Assembly: GCA_030427835.1 (NCBI GenBank)
Contig: JAUICN010000005.1
Location: 1-64,000, forward strand
Origin: Polyangia bacterium
GTDB lineage: Bacteria; Myxococcota_A; Polyangia; Polyangiales; JAUICN01
Length of the DNA: 64,000 nt
Direction: 5' to 3'
The position numbers were made by a program, and so were the translations under genes. A model generated the notes under the pieces. That model saw nothing but the letters and a program-made list of their open reading frames with translations. It made no database searches and was not told the DNA's origin. Shown here piece after piece: positions 55,099 to 64,000 of this stretch. Numbering within the stretch: the stretch's first letter is position 1; each line of letters begins with the position of its first letter.

Positions 55099-55457
55099 CG
55101 ACCGGCCTCCCGGGCGCGGGTGCGGGCGAGGTCCTGGGCCTTCACCCCGAACTGTTCCGCGGTTTTCGCGAACCGAATCGCGTCCTGGTAGGACGCCTCA
55201 GCGGCCTCTTCACGGGCCTTTTCCAGATGATCTTCTGCCAGGTAGTACTCGTAGGGGGCCCGCTCGGGGGCCTGGGCAACCCTCGCTTGTTCCACGGCTC
55301 GGGCGGCGGCGCGAATTTGGGAGGTGTACATGACAGGCCCGCAGCCACAAAAGGCCACCGCCAGTAGGGTTCCAAGGGTCATCGAAAGGGCCATGCGAGC
55401 CGATTTTGCTAGGAAAAGGCGGGGTGGGTGCGATTGTTTAGAAACTTGAGACGGCAT
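55095..55457 (-). CDS. Small DUF4398-like lipoprotein
   Basis: 120 aa. The lipobox FCGC follows a hydrophobic LLAVAF stretch. The mature part is a two-helix domain (SQIRAAARAVEQAR; YYLAEDHLEKAREEA) like DUF4398, which also forms the N-terminal part of the OmpA-like protein next to it. The ATGA overlap with that gene indicates co-translation. Probably a periplasmic partner of the operon's other products. First gene of the operon. Confidence 0.8.
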   Translation of the reverse strand: MPSQVSKQSHPPRLFLAKSARMALSMTLGTLLAVAFCGCGPVMYTSQIRAAARAVEQARVAQAPERAPYEYYLAEDHLEKAREEAAEASYQDAIRFAKTAEQFGVKAQDLARTRAREAGR

Positions 55458-55596
55458 GGGAAATACGAGGCAGGAGCGTGGGCGTTCTATGGCCTTACTG
55501 CAATCAAGCTACTGTCCAGGCCGGGTGGCGTCAACGTGGCAGTTGTGGCCGGGTTTGCGGGTGTTTCTGGGGATGGAGAGCGCCGGTGCTGGGCCC

Positions 55597-56148
55597 CTAC
55601 AGGCGGCGGAGGTGCCGGTAACTCATCCACAGGGTAAGGCCTGCTCCCGCAACCACGGCGGTGGACGACAGGGCCAGCAACGTTCCAAGCGACGTTTCCT
55701 GGAGTGCCATGACCCCGTAGCTGCCCTTGAGTTGGGCATAGGTCCCGACGGCCCCCAGTCTTGTTCGGAAAATCGCCACCAAGAGTCCCCCCAGCAGGAA
55801 CGGAGCGGCACATAGGACCCGAGCCATCCAGGCACGGGCCCGTTGGGCTGCCCGGGCCACAAAGAACACCGCCCACAACCCTAGGGTGACGACGAGTATG
55901 AGCCACAGCAGGGTCACGGCGGAGGGTAGCCGGCTTGCCGGCAGTATGTAGAGGAGAGACCAATCGCCATAGGTGAGGTGCAACCCGAGTGAGGCGGGCA
56001 CGACCACCAGCCCCATGTACAGCCCCGTGGCCCAGAGGGCAGGAGATACCAGACCACCCTGGGAGGATCCACGGGATGCACGACGGGCGATCCACCCGAC
56101 CCAGGAACCAAACGACAGGGCAAATAGCGGTAGTAAGGGTAGCGGCAT
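55597..56148 (-). CDS. Membrane protein of unknown function
   Basis: About 183 aa with five predicted membrane helices and little else. The ATG at 56148 follows AGGGG closely and is preferred over a TTG at 56175. It diverges from the DsbD-like gene with starts at most a few dozen bases apart, which hints at joint control. No family recognised. Confidence 0.65.
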   Translation of the reverse strand: MPLPLLPLFALSFGSWVGWIARRASRGSSQGGLVSPALWATGLYMGLVVVPASLGLHLTYGDWSLLYILPASRLPSAVTLLWLILVVTLGLWAVFFVARAAQRARAWMARVLCAAPFLLGGLLVAIFRTRLGAVGTYAQLKGSYGVMALQETSLGTLLALSSTAVVAGAGLTLWMSYRHLRRL

Positions 56149-56160
56149 GGACCCCTGATT

Positions 56161-57489
56161 GTGCCTGGGCTGCAACTGGATTCAAAATTCCCCATACTCC
56201 GTGTCGTGGAATACTTGCTTGCAACCGCCCCCTGGGCCCCGGATGGTATGGCCCTTGCGCTTGGGCAGGCCGTTCAGGGGGGAAACTACGGAACGGCGCT
56301 GATGTGGATGTTTCTGGCCGGCGTGGCCACGTCCCTCACCCCCTGTGTGTACCCCATGATCGCCATCACGGTGAGTGTCTTCGGAGCAAGGAAGGTGGAT
56401 TCACGGCTGCAGGCTGCGGGCCTGTCCACAGCCTTTGTGGCGGGCATGGTCACCCTTTTCGTTCCCCTGGGGCTCATGGCTGCCCTTACCGGTGGGGTAT
56501 TTGGCGAAGCCCTGGCGCACCCCGCCGTGGCCGGCTTTGTGGCGTTGGTGTTTTTGGCTCTGGCACTAAGCATGTTGGGACTTTTTGAGATCCAACTACC
56601 CGCCCGTTTTCGCAACCGCGTGGCCACCGTGGGTGGATCAGGATTCCGGGGTGCGTTTGGCCTGGGGCTCGTGAGTGCTCTGGTGAGTGCGCCGTGCACT
56701 GGGCCGGTGCTGGCTTTTATTCTGACGTGGATCGGTCAACAGGGGGCCGTGACGTTTGGGGGGCTTGCGTTGCTCTCCTACGGCCTTGGCCTGGGCCTTC
56801 TGTTTTGGTGGGTGGGTACCTTTGCGGTGGCCCTACCGAAATCCGGAGCATGGATGGAGTGGGTCAAAAGCGCATTCGCTGTGGTGATTCTGGTGATGGC
56901 CGTGCACTATGTTCAGGACTTTTTTCCCCTACCCATACCTTTGGTGCGGCAAGGCCTTTGGTTGGGTGCAGGGATCGCCATCGTGACCCTGGGTGCCCTG
57001 CTTGGGGGCGTACACCTGTCGTTTCATCACTCCCGCTGGCAGGTGCGTGCGCGCAAGGCTGGGGGGGTGGCGCTGATGGTGCTGGGGGCGACTTGCGTGT
57101 GGTGGTATGTGGAGGGGCTGCCTCCTGGCGCAAAAATCCAGTGGCAGGAGGACTATGGGAACGTGCGGGCACAGGCCATGGAACGGCAGCAGCCGGTGTT
57201 GGTGGATTTTGGTGCAAGCTGGTGCGAGGCCTGCGGAGAACTGGACCGGGACACATTTAGCGATCCCCGTGTGGTGCGTCGCGTGAAAGAGCTCGGCCTA
57301 GCCGCAGTGAAGGTGGACCTTAGCGCCGGAAAAAATACACCCCAGAAAAAGGCATGGCTTGCACAATACTCCCAGAGGGGATTGCCTTTTGTGGTGTTGC
57401 ACCGGCGGGATGGAACCGAGGCGGCGCGGCTTTCCCAGTTTGTGGACGCGGCTGAGTTTGTACATTGGTTGGAGAACACCCCCCTATGA
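56161..57489 (+). CDS. DsbD-type thiol:disulfide interchange protein (membrane domain plus thioredoxin domain)
   Basis: 442 aa. The membrane domain has about eight helices with the redox Cys pair in TPCVYP and SAPCTGP, and the C-terminal thioredoxin-like domain has WCEACGELDRDTF. It should pass electrons from cytoplasmic thioredoxin to the periplasm, for example for cytochrome c maturation, and several c-type cytochromes are in the window. The N-terminal periplasmic DsbD-alpha domain is absent. GTG at 56161 or 56206 are possible starts; neither has a clear ribosome-binding site. Confidence 0.88.
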   Translation: MPGLQLDSKFPILRVVEYLLATAPWAPDGMALALGQAVQGGNYGTALMWMFLAGVATSLTPCVYPMIAITVSVFGARKVDSRLQAAGLSTAFVAGMVTLFVPLGLMAALTGGVFGEALAHPAVAGFVALVFLALALSMLGLFEIQLPARFRNRVATVGGSGFRGAFGLGLVSALVSAPCTGPVLAFILTWIGQQGAVTFGGLALLSYGLGLGLLFWWVGTFAVALPKSGAWMEWVKSAFAVVILVMAVHYVQDFFPLPIPLVRQGLWLGAGIAIVTLGALLGGVHLSFHHSRWQVRARKAGGVALMVLGATCVWWYVEGLPPGAKIQWQEDYGNVRAQAMERQQPVLVDFGASWCEACGELDRDTFSDPRVVRRVKELGLAAVKVDLSAGKNTPQKKAWLAQYSQRGLPFVVLHRRDGTEAARLSQFVDAAEFVHWLENTPL

Positions 57490-58097
57490 TCTATCGCGAC
57501 GACATCACGGAAGACTCAAAGATGACGGGGCCCCCTTCGGCCCTGAGTGCGCCCCATGCACAGCTCTGGGTATGGGTGTTGGCATACGTTTCTGTGGTGG
57601 GCCTGTGGACTGGATGTGGTGGGACCTCTTCCGATGGACCCGTCGATGGAGCTACGACCATGGACGCCGGATGGGAGGACGGGGCCACTCACACGGGAGG
57701 AAGCGGCCACGCCCTTGAGCTCGGCACGGGGATTGAATCGTTTGAGGCCCTGGCAGGATCGGTCAACGTCTATGCCGGTCTACAGGGGGGCTACCACGTG
57801 TTCGTTTCTGCCACTCTCACCCCAACCGAAGGTACCCCCGCAATGATCGGCCCCGTTCAAATTCGCTTTGAAGCCCTGCACAGTACCACCGGCGGAACCC
57901 TTGGTGGATTTCAGGGAACACGTGACTTTATGGCAAGTTCTGGCGCCCATTCCCAATGGATCGGGGAACTCGTTCCGCTCACGGGGTTTTCCTCAGGGCA
58001 GGACGGGGATGTGGCGATCCTGCAACTCGAAACCACGGATGCCACTGGAACCCTCCGACGGGACACCGCCCAGGTGACTCTGGTTCTGTTCCCCTAG
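57486..58097 (+). CDS. Predicted lipoprotein of unknown function
   Basis: About 203 aa. The ATG at 57486 overlaps the DsbD stop (ATGA); a second ATG at 57522 would give a cleaner signal peptide. The lipobox is LWTGC. The mature part has a Gly/Asp-rich start and a beta-rich domain with QGGYHVFVSATL and other alternating strands. Coupling to the DsbD-like gene suggests a periplasmic partner or client, but no function can be named. Confidence 0.7.
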   Translation: MIYRDDITEDSKMTGPPSALSAPHAQLWVWVLAYVSVVGLWTGCGGTSSDGPVDGATTMDAGWEDGATHTGGSGHALELGTGIESFEALAGSVNVYAGLQGGYHVFVSATLTPTEGTPAMIGPVQIRFEALHSTTGGTLGGFQGTRDFMASSGAHSQWIGELVPLTGFSSGQDGDVAILQLETTDATGTLRRDTAQVTLVLFP

Positions 58098-58109
58098 ATA
58101 TGGAGTAAC

Positions 58110-58186
<77 letters not shown>

Positions 58187-58214
58187 AAAATGGGTGGTGT
58201 GGTTGGGTTTGTGA

Positions 58215-58778
58215 CTAGGGGTATTGCAGCAAGCTATGTAAGGGGGCCTGTTCTTGCAGAAGTTTACGGCCTGCGAGGGCAGGCAGCTCAATGAGTGCCA
58301 CGGTGGCGGCCCAGGTTCCACCCAAACCCTGAATCAACTCGCCGGTGGCGCGGGCGGTTCCCCCTGTGGCTACCAGGTCATCCACCACCACCACGCGATC
58401 TCCCGGCTTGATGGCGTCGGTGTGAACTTCCAGGGCATCCGTTCCGTACTCTAGGGAGTATTCCAGACGGCGCACCGCTCGCGGAAGTTTTCCGGGTTTG
58501 CGCGCAGGAACAAAGGAGGCCCCCAGGGCGAGCGCCACCGGCGTACCAAAGATAAAGCCCCGCGACTCAATGCCCACGACCACGTCCACAGACTGGGGAT
58601 GGCAGGCTGCTTTTGCCACTTCCGCCATCCAATCCACGGCTTGGTGAAAGGCTTCAGGAGACGCGAGCAGGGGCGTGATGTCCCGAAATAGAATGCCTTC
58701 CGAGGGAAAATCCGCAACGGCCTGAATGTACGCGGCCAGATGGGTGGGGGGGGTGCCGCTGTTTTCGGAAACGGTCAT
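58215..58778 (-). CDS. apt: Adenine phosphoribosyltransferase
   Basis: 187 aa. FPSEGILFRDITPLL at the start and the PRPP-binding VVVVDDLVATGGTA are typical, as is GIESRGFIFG. It salvages adenine to AMP. Located 28 bases after tRNA-Arg in the minus-strand direction and 30 bases downstream of surE, with which it is probably co-transcribed. Confidence 0.95.
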   Translation of the reverse strand: MTVSENSGTPPTHLAAYIQAVADFPSEGILFRDITPLLASPEAFHQAVDWMAEVAKAACHPQSVDVVVGIESRGFIFGTPVALALGASFVPARKPGKLPRAVRRLEYSLEYGTDALEVHTDAIKPGDRVVVVDDLVATGGTARATGELIQGLGGTWAATVALIELPALAGRKLLQEQAPLHSLLQYP

Positions 58779-58808
58779 GGGTGGTTGTGTGCTTTCGTCG
58801 AAAAGGGT

Positions 58809-59675
58809 CTAGGGTGTGTCAGGGGCGTCCCCCTGTTGGACCACCCATTGGGCGAGACCAAAGTGCTCGGGATAGGTCGCGTGGATGTTGAGCGGAGTGA
58901 CGGACACGTGGCCCTGGGCGACCGCTTCAATGTCGGTACCTCCCTCGGGTGGCCCGTCCAGGGCACCGGGGCCGCCAATCCACCAGTACTCGCGGCCGCG
59001 GGGATCATTTCTTACCGAAACTTCGTCCGCATAGACACGGTTCCCCAACCGTGTGACATGGACTTCTGGGAGCGCGGAGCCTGTGGCTTGGCCCCCCGCG
59101 CCCAACGCGTTGACGTTGGGCAAATTGACGTTGAACAGGGGAACGGGTTCCACGGGCAGATGTTGCGGTGGATCCGACGAAAGCTTTTCCAACTGCCAGC
59201 TTAGGAGTTTCGCCACGATACGTTGGATCACCGGAATATGGGCGCCGAAGTTATCGCCCTCGCACAGGGAAAACGCGGCCGCTGGAATACCACGGAGCGC
59301 GCCTTCCCGGGCAGCAGCGACCGTACCCGAATAGTGCACGTCGTGTCCCAGGTTGGGACCGTGGTTGATTCCCGACAATACCAGGACTGGGCGCTCGGCC
59401 AGGAGATTGGGGTGATGGATGGCTACGTACACACAATCCGCGGGAGTACCATCTACCGCCACAATACGGTGTTCCACCCTTCTCGAACGCACGGGCTTAT
59501 GCAGTGTTAGCGAATGACTGTTCGCACTCTGCTCGCTCTCGGGAGCCACGGTAATCACTTCGAGAGAGGCCTTGTCCGAAAGATGTTCCGCCGGGAGACC
59601 CTCTACGGCTCTACGCAGGACCGAAAGGCCCTCTGCACGCACACCGTCATCATTGGAAAGGAGAATCAATGCCAT
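58809..59675 (-). CDS. surE: 5'/3'-nucleotidase SurE
   Basis: 288 aa. It begins with LLSNDDG and has GTPADCVYVA and SGINHGPNLG, which together form the metal and phosphate site of SurE. It dephosphorylates nucleoside monophosphates and short polyphosphates and is linked to stationary-phase survival. The ATG at 59675 matches the conserved N-terminus. Confidence 0.95.
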   Translation of the reverse strand: MALILLSNDDGVRAEGLSVLRRAVEGLPAEHLSDKASLEVITVAPESEQSANSHSLTLHKPVRSRRVEHRIVAVDGTPADCVYVAIHHPNLLAERPVLVLSGINHGPNLGHDVHYSGTVAAAREGALRGIPAAAFSLCEGDNFGAHIPVIQRIVAKLLSWQLEKLSSDPPQHLPVEPVPLFNVNLPNVNALGAGGQATGSALPEVHVTRLGNRVYADEVSVRNDPRGREYWWIGGPGALDGPPEGGTDIEAVAQGHVSVTPLNIHATYPEHFGLAQWVVQQGDAPDTP

Positions 59676-59724
59676 AGGGATGGGGTGTTGCCTCGATTGG
59701 CCCTCAGGGAACCGGTGGTTTTGT

Positions 59725-59769
59725 CGTTGGCCGTTCTGCCGTTGGCCGTTCTGGCGTTGGCCGCGCAGT
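59725..59769. repeat. 15-bp tandem repeat upstream of surE
   Basis: CGTTGGCC units start at 59725, 59740 and 59755. The same CGTTGGCC core and 15-base period occur inside the cytochrome b gene at 15521-15580. Here it lies in the leader of surE, outside any gene I can support. The surrounding 59676-59904 holds no gene. Confidence 0.8.
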
Positions 59770-59904
59770 GGTTGACCGTAGTGTGAGCCGCCGTTTGTGT
59801 GACTGGACTTGATCTCACTGGCACAGGGTGGGGGAGCCAGTGTAAGGGTAGTGATGTCTTTGTTGTGATTGTGAAGGATGCCTGTGGAGTTTTCTCCGCA
59901 TCCG

Positions 59905-59981
59905 TGGTCGGGGCGACTGGACTTGAACCAGCGACCCCCTGACCCCCAGTCAGGTGCGCTACCAAACTGCGCTACGCCCCG
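59905..59981 (-). tRNA. tRNA-Pro (GGG anticodon)
   Basis: 77 bases including an encoded CCA. Acceptor CGGGGCG/CGCCCCG, anticodon stem CCTGA/TCAGG with loop CTGGGGG, T-arm GCTGG/CCAGT. The anticodon GGG reads CCC and CCU. Confidence 0.95.
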
Positions 59982-60102
59982 AACCCATCCCGAACCCGCG
60001 TAATGCCGGCCCCGGATGAAACGTGGGCCGAAGATAGCGTAGTCGGACTCCTAAGCAAGGTTCTTCCACAATGTGACTCGGATCGCGGGTTCCAGGGTAG
60101 TT

Positions 60103-60663
60103 TTAGCGTTGGGCGCGCCCCCGACGGGCACTCACTCGAATCTGTATCGGTGCGGTGGCCTCGTCTCCCCCTGTGCCCTGTTCGCCCTCCATGTCATCCT
60201 GGTTGAGATCGGTGAGGAGAAAGCGTTGCAACTCCGCACGGGCTTCCAGCAGCGATCGCTGCGCCAACGACCGGGGCACCTCTCCCGACAATGGCGGTTG
60301 CCCTCGCGGATGCCCAACAACCACGGGCTGAGCATGCGACACTTGCACGTTGCCGGCCCCCGTGTGGGTCACCCCTGAACTCCGAAGCTTCTTGCGCGCG
60401 CCGCTCAGGGTGTATCCCTCGTCTACCCAGGCCTTGAGCTGCTGGGCAATGCGAACGTCTTGTCTGCTGTACATGCGGTGGGAGCCGCGTGTCTTTAGGG
60501 GGCGTAACTCACGCACTTCGGATTCCCAGTATCGCAGCACGTGGGGCTCCACGCCCACCAGATCCGCGACCTGCCCAATCCGGTAAAAATTCCTGTCGAG
60601 CGCTCCCTCCCCAGTGGCGTTGTTGGCGTTTGCCGCGTTGTTGGGAAGGGGTGACTTGGACAT
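60103..60663 (-). CDS. MerR-family transcriptional regulator
   Basis: 186 aa. The winged helix-turn-helix is near residues 25-95: FYRIGQVADLVGVEPHVLRYWE and SHRMYSRQDVRIAQQLK. The C-terminal part lacks the Cys of metal-sensing MerR proteins and ends in an Arg-rich stretch. It belongs to the MerR type that commonly follows ihfA in pheST-ihfA clusters of Proteobacteria. Effector unknown. Confidence 0.88.
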   Translation of the reverse strand: MSKSPLPNNAANANNATGEGALDRNFYRIGQVADLVGVEPHVLRYWESEVRELRPLKTRGSHRMYSRQDVRIAQQLKAWVDEGYTLSGARKKLRSSGVTHTGAGNVQVSHAQPVVVGHPRGQPPLSGEVPRSLAQRSLLEARAELQRFLLTDLNQDDMEGEQGTGGDEATAPIQIRVSARRGRAQR

Positions 60664-60749
60664 GGAAAATCCTTCCCCCTAGCTACAGGAGGATCCCCCA
60701 TCCCCTGTTTCATGCCTACCCATACCCGCTCGATCGCCCTGGAAGTTCC

Positions 60750-61079
60750 CTAGGAAGGAGCGCTCCCAGAACCGGATCCGTCTAGGTCGGCCTGCACCCT
60801 TGCTGGGTTCAGCAACGCTTTCAGTATTTGACTCGGTTTGAATGTCAGCACCTTTCGCGCAGTGATGGGGATGGGATCCCCCGTTTGAGGATTTCTCCCC
60901 ATACGTTCGCTTTTAGCCCGAATTACAAAGTTTCCGAAACCAGAAACTTTAATTTTTTCACCCGCCGCTAGTGTTTCTTTCGCAATATCGAAAATGTCGT
61001 CAACAAGCTCTGCTGCTTCTTTTTTAGAGAAGCCCCCCACTCTCTCGTAGACGGCATCGATGATTTCCGCTTTCGTCAT
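60750..61079 (-). CDS. ihfA: Integration host factor subunit alpha / HU-family protein
   Basis: 109 aa. It starts MTKAEIIDAVYERVGGFSKK, has the body GFGNFVIRAK and the DNA-binding arm RMGRNPQTGDPIPI, then VLTFKPS. The position directly after pheT is the classic ihfA locus. It bends DNA at specific sites. The ATG at 61079 follows a GGGGGTGGG stretch; a frame back to 61172 is rejected. A short Ser/Gly tail follows the usual end. Confidence 0.93.
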   Translation of the reverse strand: MTKAEIIDAVYERVGGFSKKEAAELVDDIFDIAKETLAAGEKIKVSGFGNFVIRAKSERMGRNPQTGDPIPITARKVLTFKPSQILKALLNPARVQADLDGSGSGSAPS

Positions 61080-61146
61080 CGACCCACCCCCTCCCAAATG
61101 TATGCAAGCATGTTCGATACCCAAACTCAACCCCTGCCGATATTTT

Positions 61147-63681
61147 TCATCGAAAACGGACACCCAACGCATTTTTTAGGTGTTCCATCAAACGCCCATG
61201 GGCCTGGTCCACATCCTGCTCCGCTAGGGTTTGATCCGGATTCTGGTATGTGATTCGTAGGGCGATGCTGCGATACCCTTGCTCGATTTGATCCCCTTCG
61301 TAGACATCAAAAAGACGCACAGTTCGCTTCCAAGGGATGTTGATTTGGGAAATGGAACATCTCAGCTCCTCAAGCGTGACGGATTTTTTAATCAATACCG
61401 CAACATCCCGCGATGTGCTTGGGAATCGTGGTAGGGGTTCCAGGGTTGGGGGGCCACACCCCTGTTCCAGCCGGAGTATGCCTTCGATCTCCAGTTCACC
61501 GTAGATGGCTGACGGGAGGTCATGTTCTGCGGCGACCTCCGGATGGATGGTTCCGCAACTGCCCAGGGTGTTTCCGTGGGCATCTGAAATTCGAGCACTC
61601 TGATTCGGATGGAACCAGGGGATCCTACCGTCGGTTGTGGGGAGTGCCCATTGAAGGGTGCGGAGATCGAACGACGGGATGGTTCGCTGCAGCAGGGATT
61701 CCACCACACCCTTACCGTCAAAGAAATCCACGGGGGATCCCTGTCGAAACCAGTCGCCACGATCACCCACCATGAGAAATGCGAGGTGCACGCGTTCCAC
61801 GGGCAGGGGGTTGTCCGCGCTGGCGTCGCGGGTATGGAATACGGTGCCCCACTCAAAAAGATCCACACGGACACGCTGGTGGCGGAGGCCACGCTGGGCG
61901 GATTCGAGTAACCCGGGCAGAAGAGACGTGCGCAATACGCTCCGTTCTTCCGACAGGGGATTCTGGAGCGTGACGGCGTTGGTGGGAACCCGTGCGCGGG
62001 TCAGGGCAGAATCAGCCACAAAGGCGTAGGAAATCGCCTCGTGGAATCCCAGGGAAACCATCGCGGTACGCACCCGGCGAGCGAAACCAAATGTGCGAGG
62101 CGTGGTCTGGCCCAACTTGCCAGGTTGGGCATCGTGGGCTGGCAACGAAACCGCCGGCATGGGAGCAGGAAGAACGCCTTGAAAGTGATCGTAGCCCACC
62201 ACGCGCATCCACTCTTCCACAACATCTTCCTGTCGGCGGAGGTCCGGCCTCCAGGACGGCGGCCTCACATGCCACACATCTCCCGCGGAGGGAGTTTCCC
62301 CCGCAATGGGATTTTCAATGGTGCAACCCAGTGCACGAAGCACCTGCTCCATGGTGTTCCGATCAAGGGGTTTGCCCATGCGTTCGAATGCCCGAGGGAT
62401 GCTGACCTGGATGGAGGTTGGCTCGGCTTGGGTCTCGGCTTGGGCAAAAGTTGCGGCCTGGAGTTCACCCCCTGCGAGGCGAGTGATCCATTGCAGGCCT
62501 GCGCTGACAGCGTGGTGGGGCCCCAGGGGATCGACCCCCCGTTCAAAGCGATGGCTCGCTTCGGTGTGTAGCCCCAACCGCTTGGAGGTTCGTCGGATCC
62601 CCTGGGGTGTAAAGTAGGCCGCCTCCAGAATCACCCGCGTGGTGGAAGCGGTGACTTCACTTGCCTTGCCACCCATGACCCCCGCAAGGGCAATGGGGCT
62701 GTGGCTGTCTGCAATGAGGAGATCCTGTGATTCCAGGATTCGAACTTGGTCGTCCAGGGTGGCGAGGGTCTCGCCTTCAGTGGCGTACCGCACACAGATT
62801 TCGCCCTGCACCTTGTCCGCATCGAATGCGTGAACGGGAAGCCCCCACTGCAACCATACGAGGTTGGTGGCATCCACCACGTTGGAGATGGGGCGCACCC
62901 CCAAGGAATGGAGTCGTCGACGGACCGGCGAAGAAGAGGGCCCGACAGCAACCCCCTCCAGGGTGGCCGCCCAATAGCGTGGGCACGCATCAGGGGCACG
63001 CAAACGTACGGGGATTCCCTTTTCCGTTTTCGCGAACGCTTCCAGGGACTGGGAGTCGTAGTGCGGGATCTGAAACGGGGTATTGAACCGAATGCAGAGT
63101 TCGCGGGCAATGCCCACATGGCCAAGGGCGTCGGGCCGATTGGGTGTGAGGCCGATTTCCAGAATGTGATCCTGGGTCCGGGCGGCTTCCTGGATGGGCG
63201 TACCGTGGACGGGATTGGGGTTGTGCTTATCACCGCCAGGGTGGCCCCCGTTCAGGCGCCAGAGCTCCGTGGACTCGGTCAGGCCGAGCATGGATTCGCT
63301 ACACAACATTCCAGGGGACGGCACTCCTGAAAACTCGCGGGTCTGCACGACCTGGGGTTTGCTCGCGTCCACGTCCTGAATATGTGCTCCCGGGGGCGCC
63401 CATACCAATTGGTCGCCCACCGACAACTGCTGGGGCACGCGGCTTACGAGGGTCACCGAATCCTGCCCGGTCACCACACGCACCAGGCCAAGTTTGGGGT
63501 CGCTCGGGTGGGGCTCAATGGATTGCACCTCCACCACGACCACCTTGGGATCGATGCGCCCCACGGCCTGCACCGCTTCCACCTCGAGGCCGAGCCCCGT
63601 CAGTGCTTGGGACACTTCCTCCACGGTGGGGTCGGTGTCCAGTTGGGCGAGCTCACGCAGCCATTGGAGAGAAGCTTTCAC
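61147..63681 (-). CDS. pheT: Phenylalanyl-tRNA synthetase beta subunit
   Basis: 844 aa. The N-terminal tRNA-binding EMAP-like fold (VVVVEVQSIEPHPS) is followed by B3/B4 editing, B5 and the inactive synthetase core (YGELEIEG), and the C-terminal ferredoxin-like anticodon domain (PRFPSTSRDVAVLI, ending ALGVRFR). It forms an alpha2-beta2 enzyme with PheS. The GTG at 63681 follows GGAG and lies 11 bases after pheS. Confidence 0.96.
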   Translation of the reverse strand: MKASLQWLRELAQLDTDPTVEEVSQALTGLGLEVEAVQAVGRIDPKVVVVEVQSIEPHPSDPKLGLVRVVTGQDSVTLVSRVPQQLSVGDQLVWAPPGAHIQDVDASKPQVVQTREFSGVPSPGMLCSESMLGLTESTELWRLNGGHPGGDKHNPNPVHGTPIQEAARTQDHILEIGLTPNRPDALGHVGIARELCIRFNTPFQIPHYDSQSLEAFAKTEKGIPVRLRAPDACPRYWAATLEGVAVGPSSSPVRRRLHSLGVRPISNVVDATNLVWLQWGLPVHAFDADKVQGEICVRYATEGETLATLDDQVRILESQDLLIADSHSPIALAGVMGGKASEVTASTTRVILEAAYFTPQGIRRTSKRLGLHTEASHRFERGVDPLGPHHAVSAGLQWITRLAGGELQAATFAQAETQAEPTSIQVSIPRAFERMGKPLDRNTMEQVLRALGCTIENPIAGETPSAGDVWHVRPPSWRPDLRRQEDVVEEWMRVVGYDHFQGVLPAPMPAVSLPAHDAQPGKLGQTTPRTFGFARRVRTAMVSLGFHEAISYAFVADSALTRARVPTNAVTLQNPLSEERSVLRTSLLPGLLESAQRGLRHQRVRVDLFEWGTVFHTRDASADNPLPVERVHLAFLMVGDRGDWFRQGSPVDFFDGKGVVESLLQRTIPSFDLRTLQWALPTTDGRIPWFHPNQSARISDAHGNTLGSCGTIHPEVAAEHDLPSAIYGELEIEGILRLEQGCGPPTLEPLPRFPSTSRDVAVLIKKSVTLEELRCSISQINIPWKRTVRLFDVYEGDQIEQGYRSIALRITYQNPDQTLAEQDVDQAHGRLMEHLKNALGVRFR

Positions 63682-63692
63682 GGTTGCTCCAT

Positions 63693-64000
<308 letters not shown>

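Overview
The window looks like chromosomal DNA of a Gram-negative deltaproteobacterium in the broad sense (Myxococcota or Bradymonadota-like). The evidence is the many lipoboxes, a TamA/TamB outer-membrane pair, SecDF-YajC, RpoH-like and RpoD sigma factors, IHF-alpha, an OmpA lipoprotein with thrombospondin type-3 repeats, and the conserved block pheS-pheT-ihfA-merR. Starts are often GTG or TTG and neighbouring genes commonly overlap by 4 bases. The exact taxon is an inference.

Layout. 0.1-6.5 kb (minus) is the accessory-looking part: three tandem genes for large exported cysteine-rich proteins, visibly poorer in G+C than the rest. They share a six-cysteine module with fixed spacing C-x10-C-x17-C that I do not recognise. 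6.6-8.3 kb holds two paralogous lipoproteins with Asp-rich repeats. 8.5-13.5 kb has an RHH regulator, lepA, a 141-bp palindromic tandem repeat, a gamma-carbonic-anhydrase-like protein, VanZ and miaB. 13.7-17.2 kb is a Rieske/cytochrome b cluster flanked by two related monoheme lipoproteins; its cytochrome b reads as lacking both ligands of one b heme. 17.2-26 kb is tamA-tamB-glmM (plus). 26-38.4 kb is a long minus-strand run: yajC-secD-secF-recJ-unknown-tilS-ftsH-folP-cdaA-cdaR, whose last gene overlaps the 3' end of glmM tail to tail.

38.5-42.8 kb has glnE and ilvE (plus). 42.8-47.7 kb (minus) has dnaG-rpoD, a CAU tRNA that fits tRNA-Ile2 (the substrate of the TilS encoded nearby) and a coiled-coil zinc-ribbon protein. 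47.9-49.6 kb has birA and a CPBP protease. 49.7-52.3 kb (plus) has ygfZ, an A-type Fe-S carrier and an RpoH-like sigma factor preceded by a perfect 42-bp palindrome that abuts its ribosome-binding site. 52.3-55.5 kb (minus) is a coupled envelope operon (DUF4398-like lipoprotein, OmpA/TSP3 lipoprotein, beta-barrel protein). 55.6-58.1 kb has a membrane protein diverging from a DsbD-thioredoxin fusion and a lipoprotein. 58.1-64 kb (minus) has tRNA-Arg(CCU), apt, surE, tRNA-Pro(GGG), a MerR regulator, ihfA, pheT and the 3' end of pheS.

Most of the window is housekeeping. The least explained parts are the six-Cys tandem family (128-6458), the cytochrome b with one heme site missing (14080-15891), the palindrome at 51417-51458, and short in-frame tandem repeats scattered over several genes. 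No CRISPR array, insertion sequence, phage gene or rRNA was seen.
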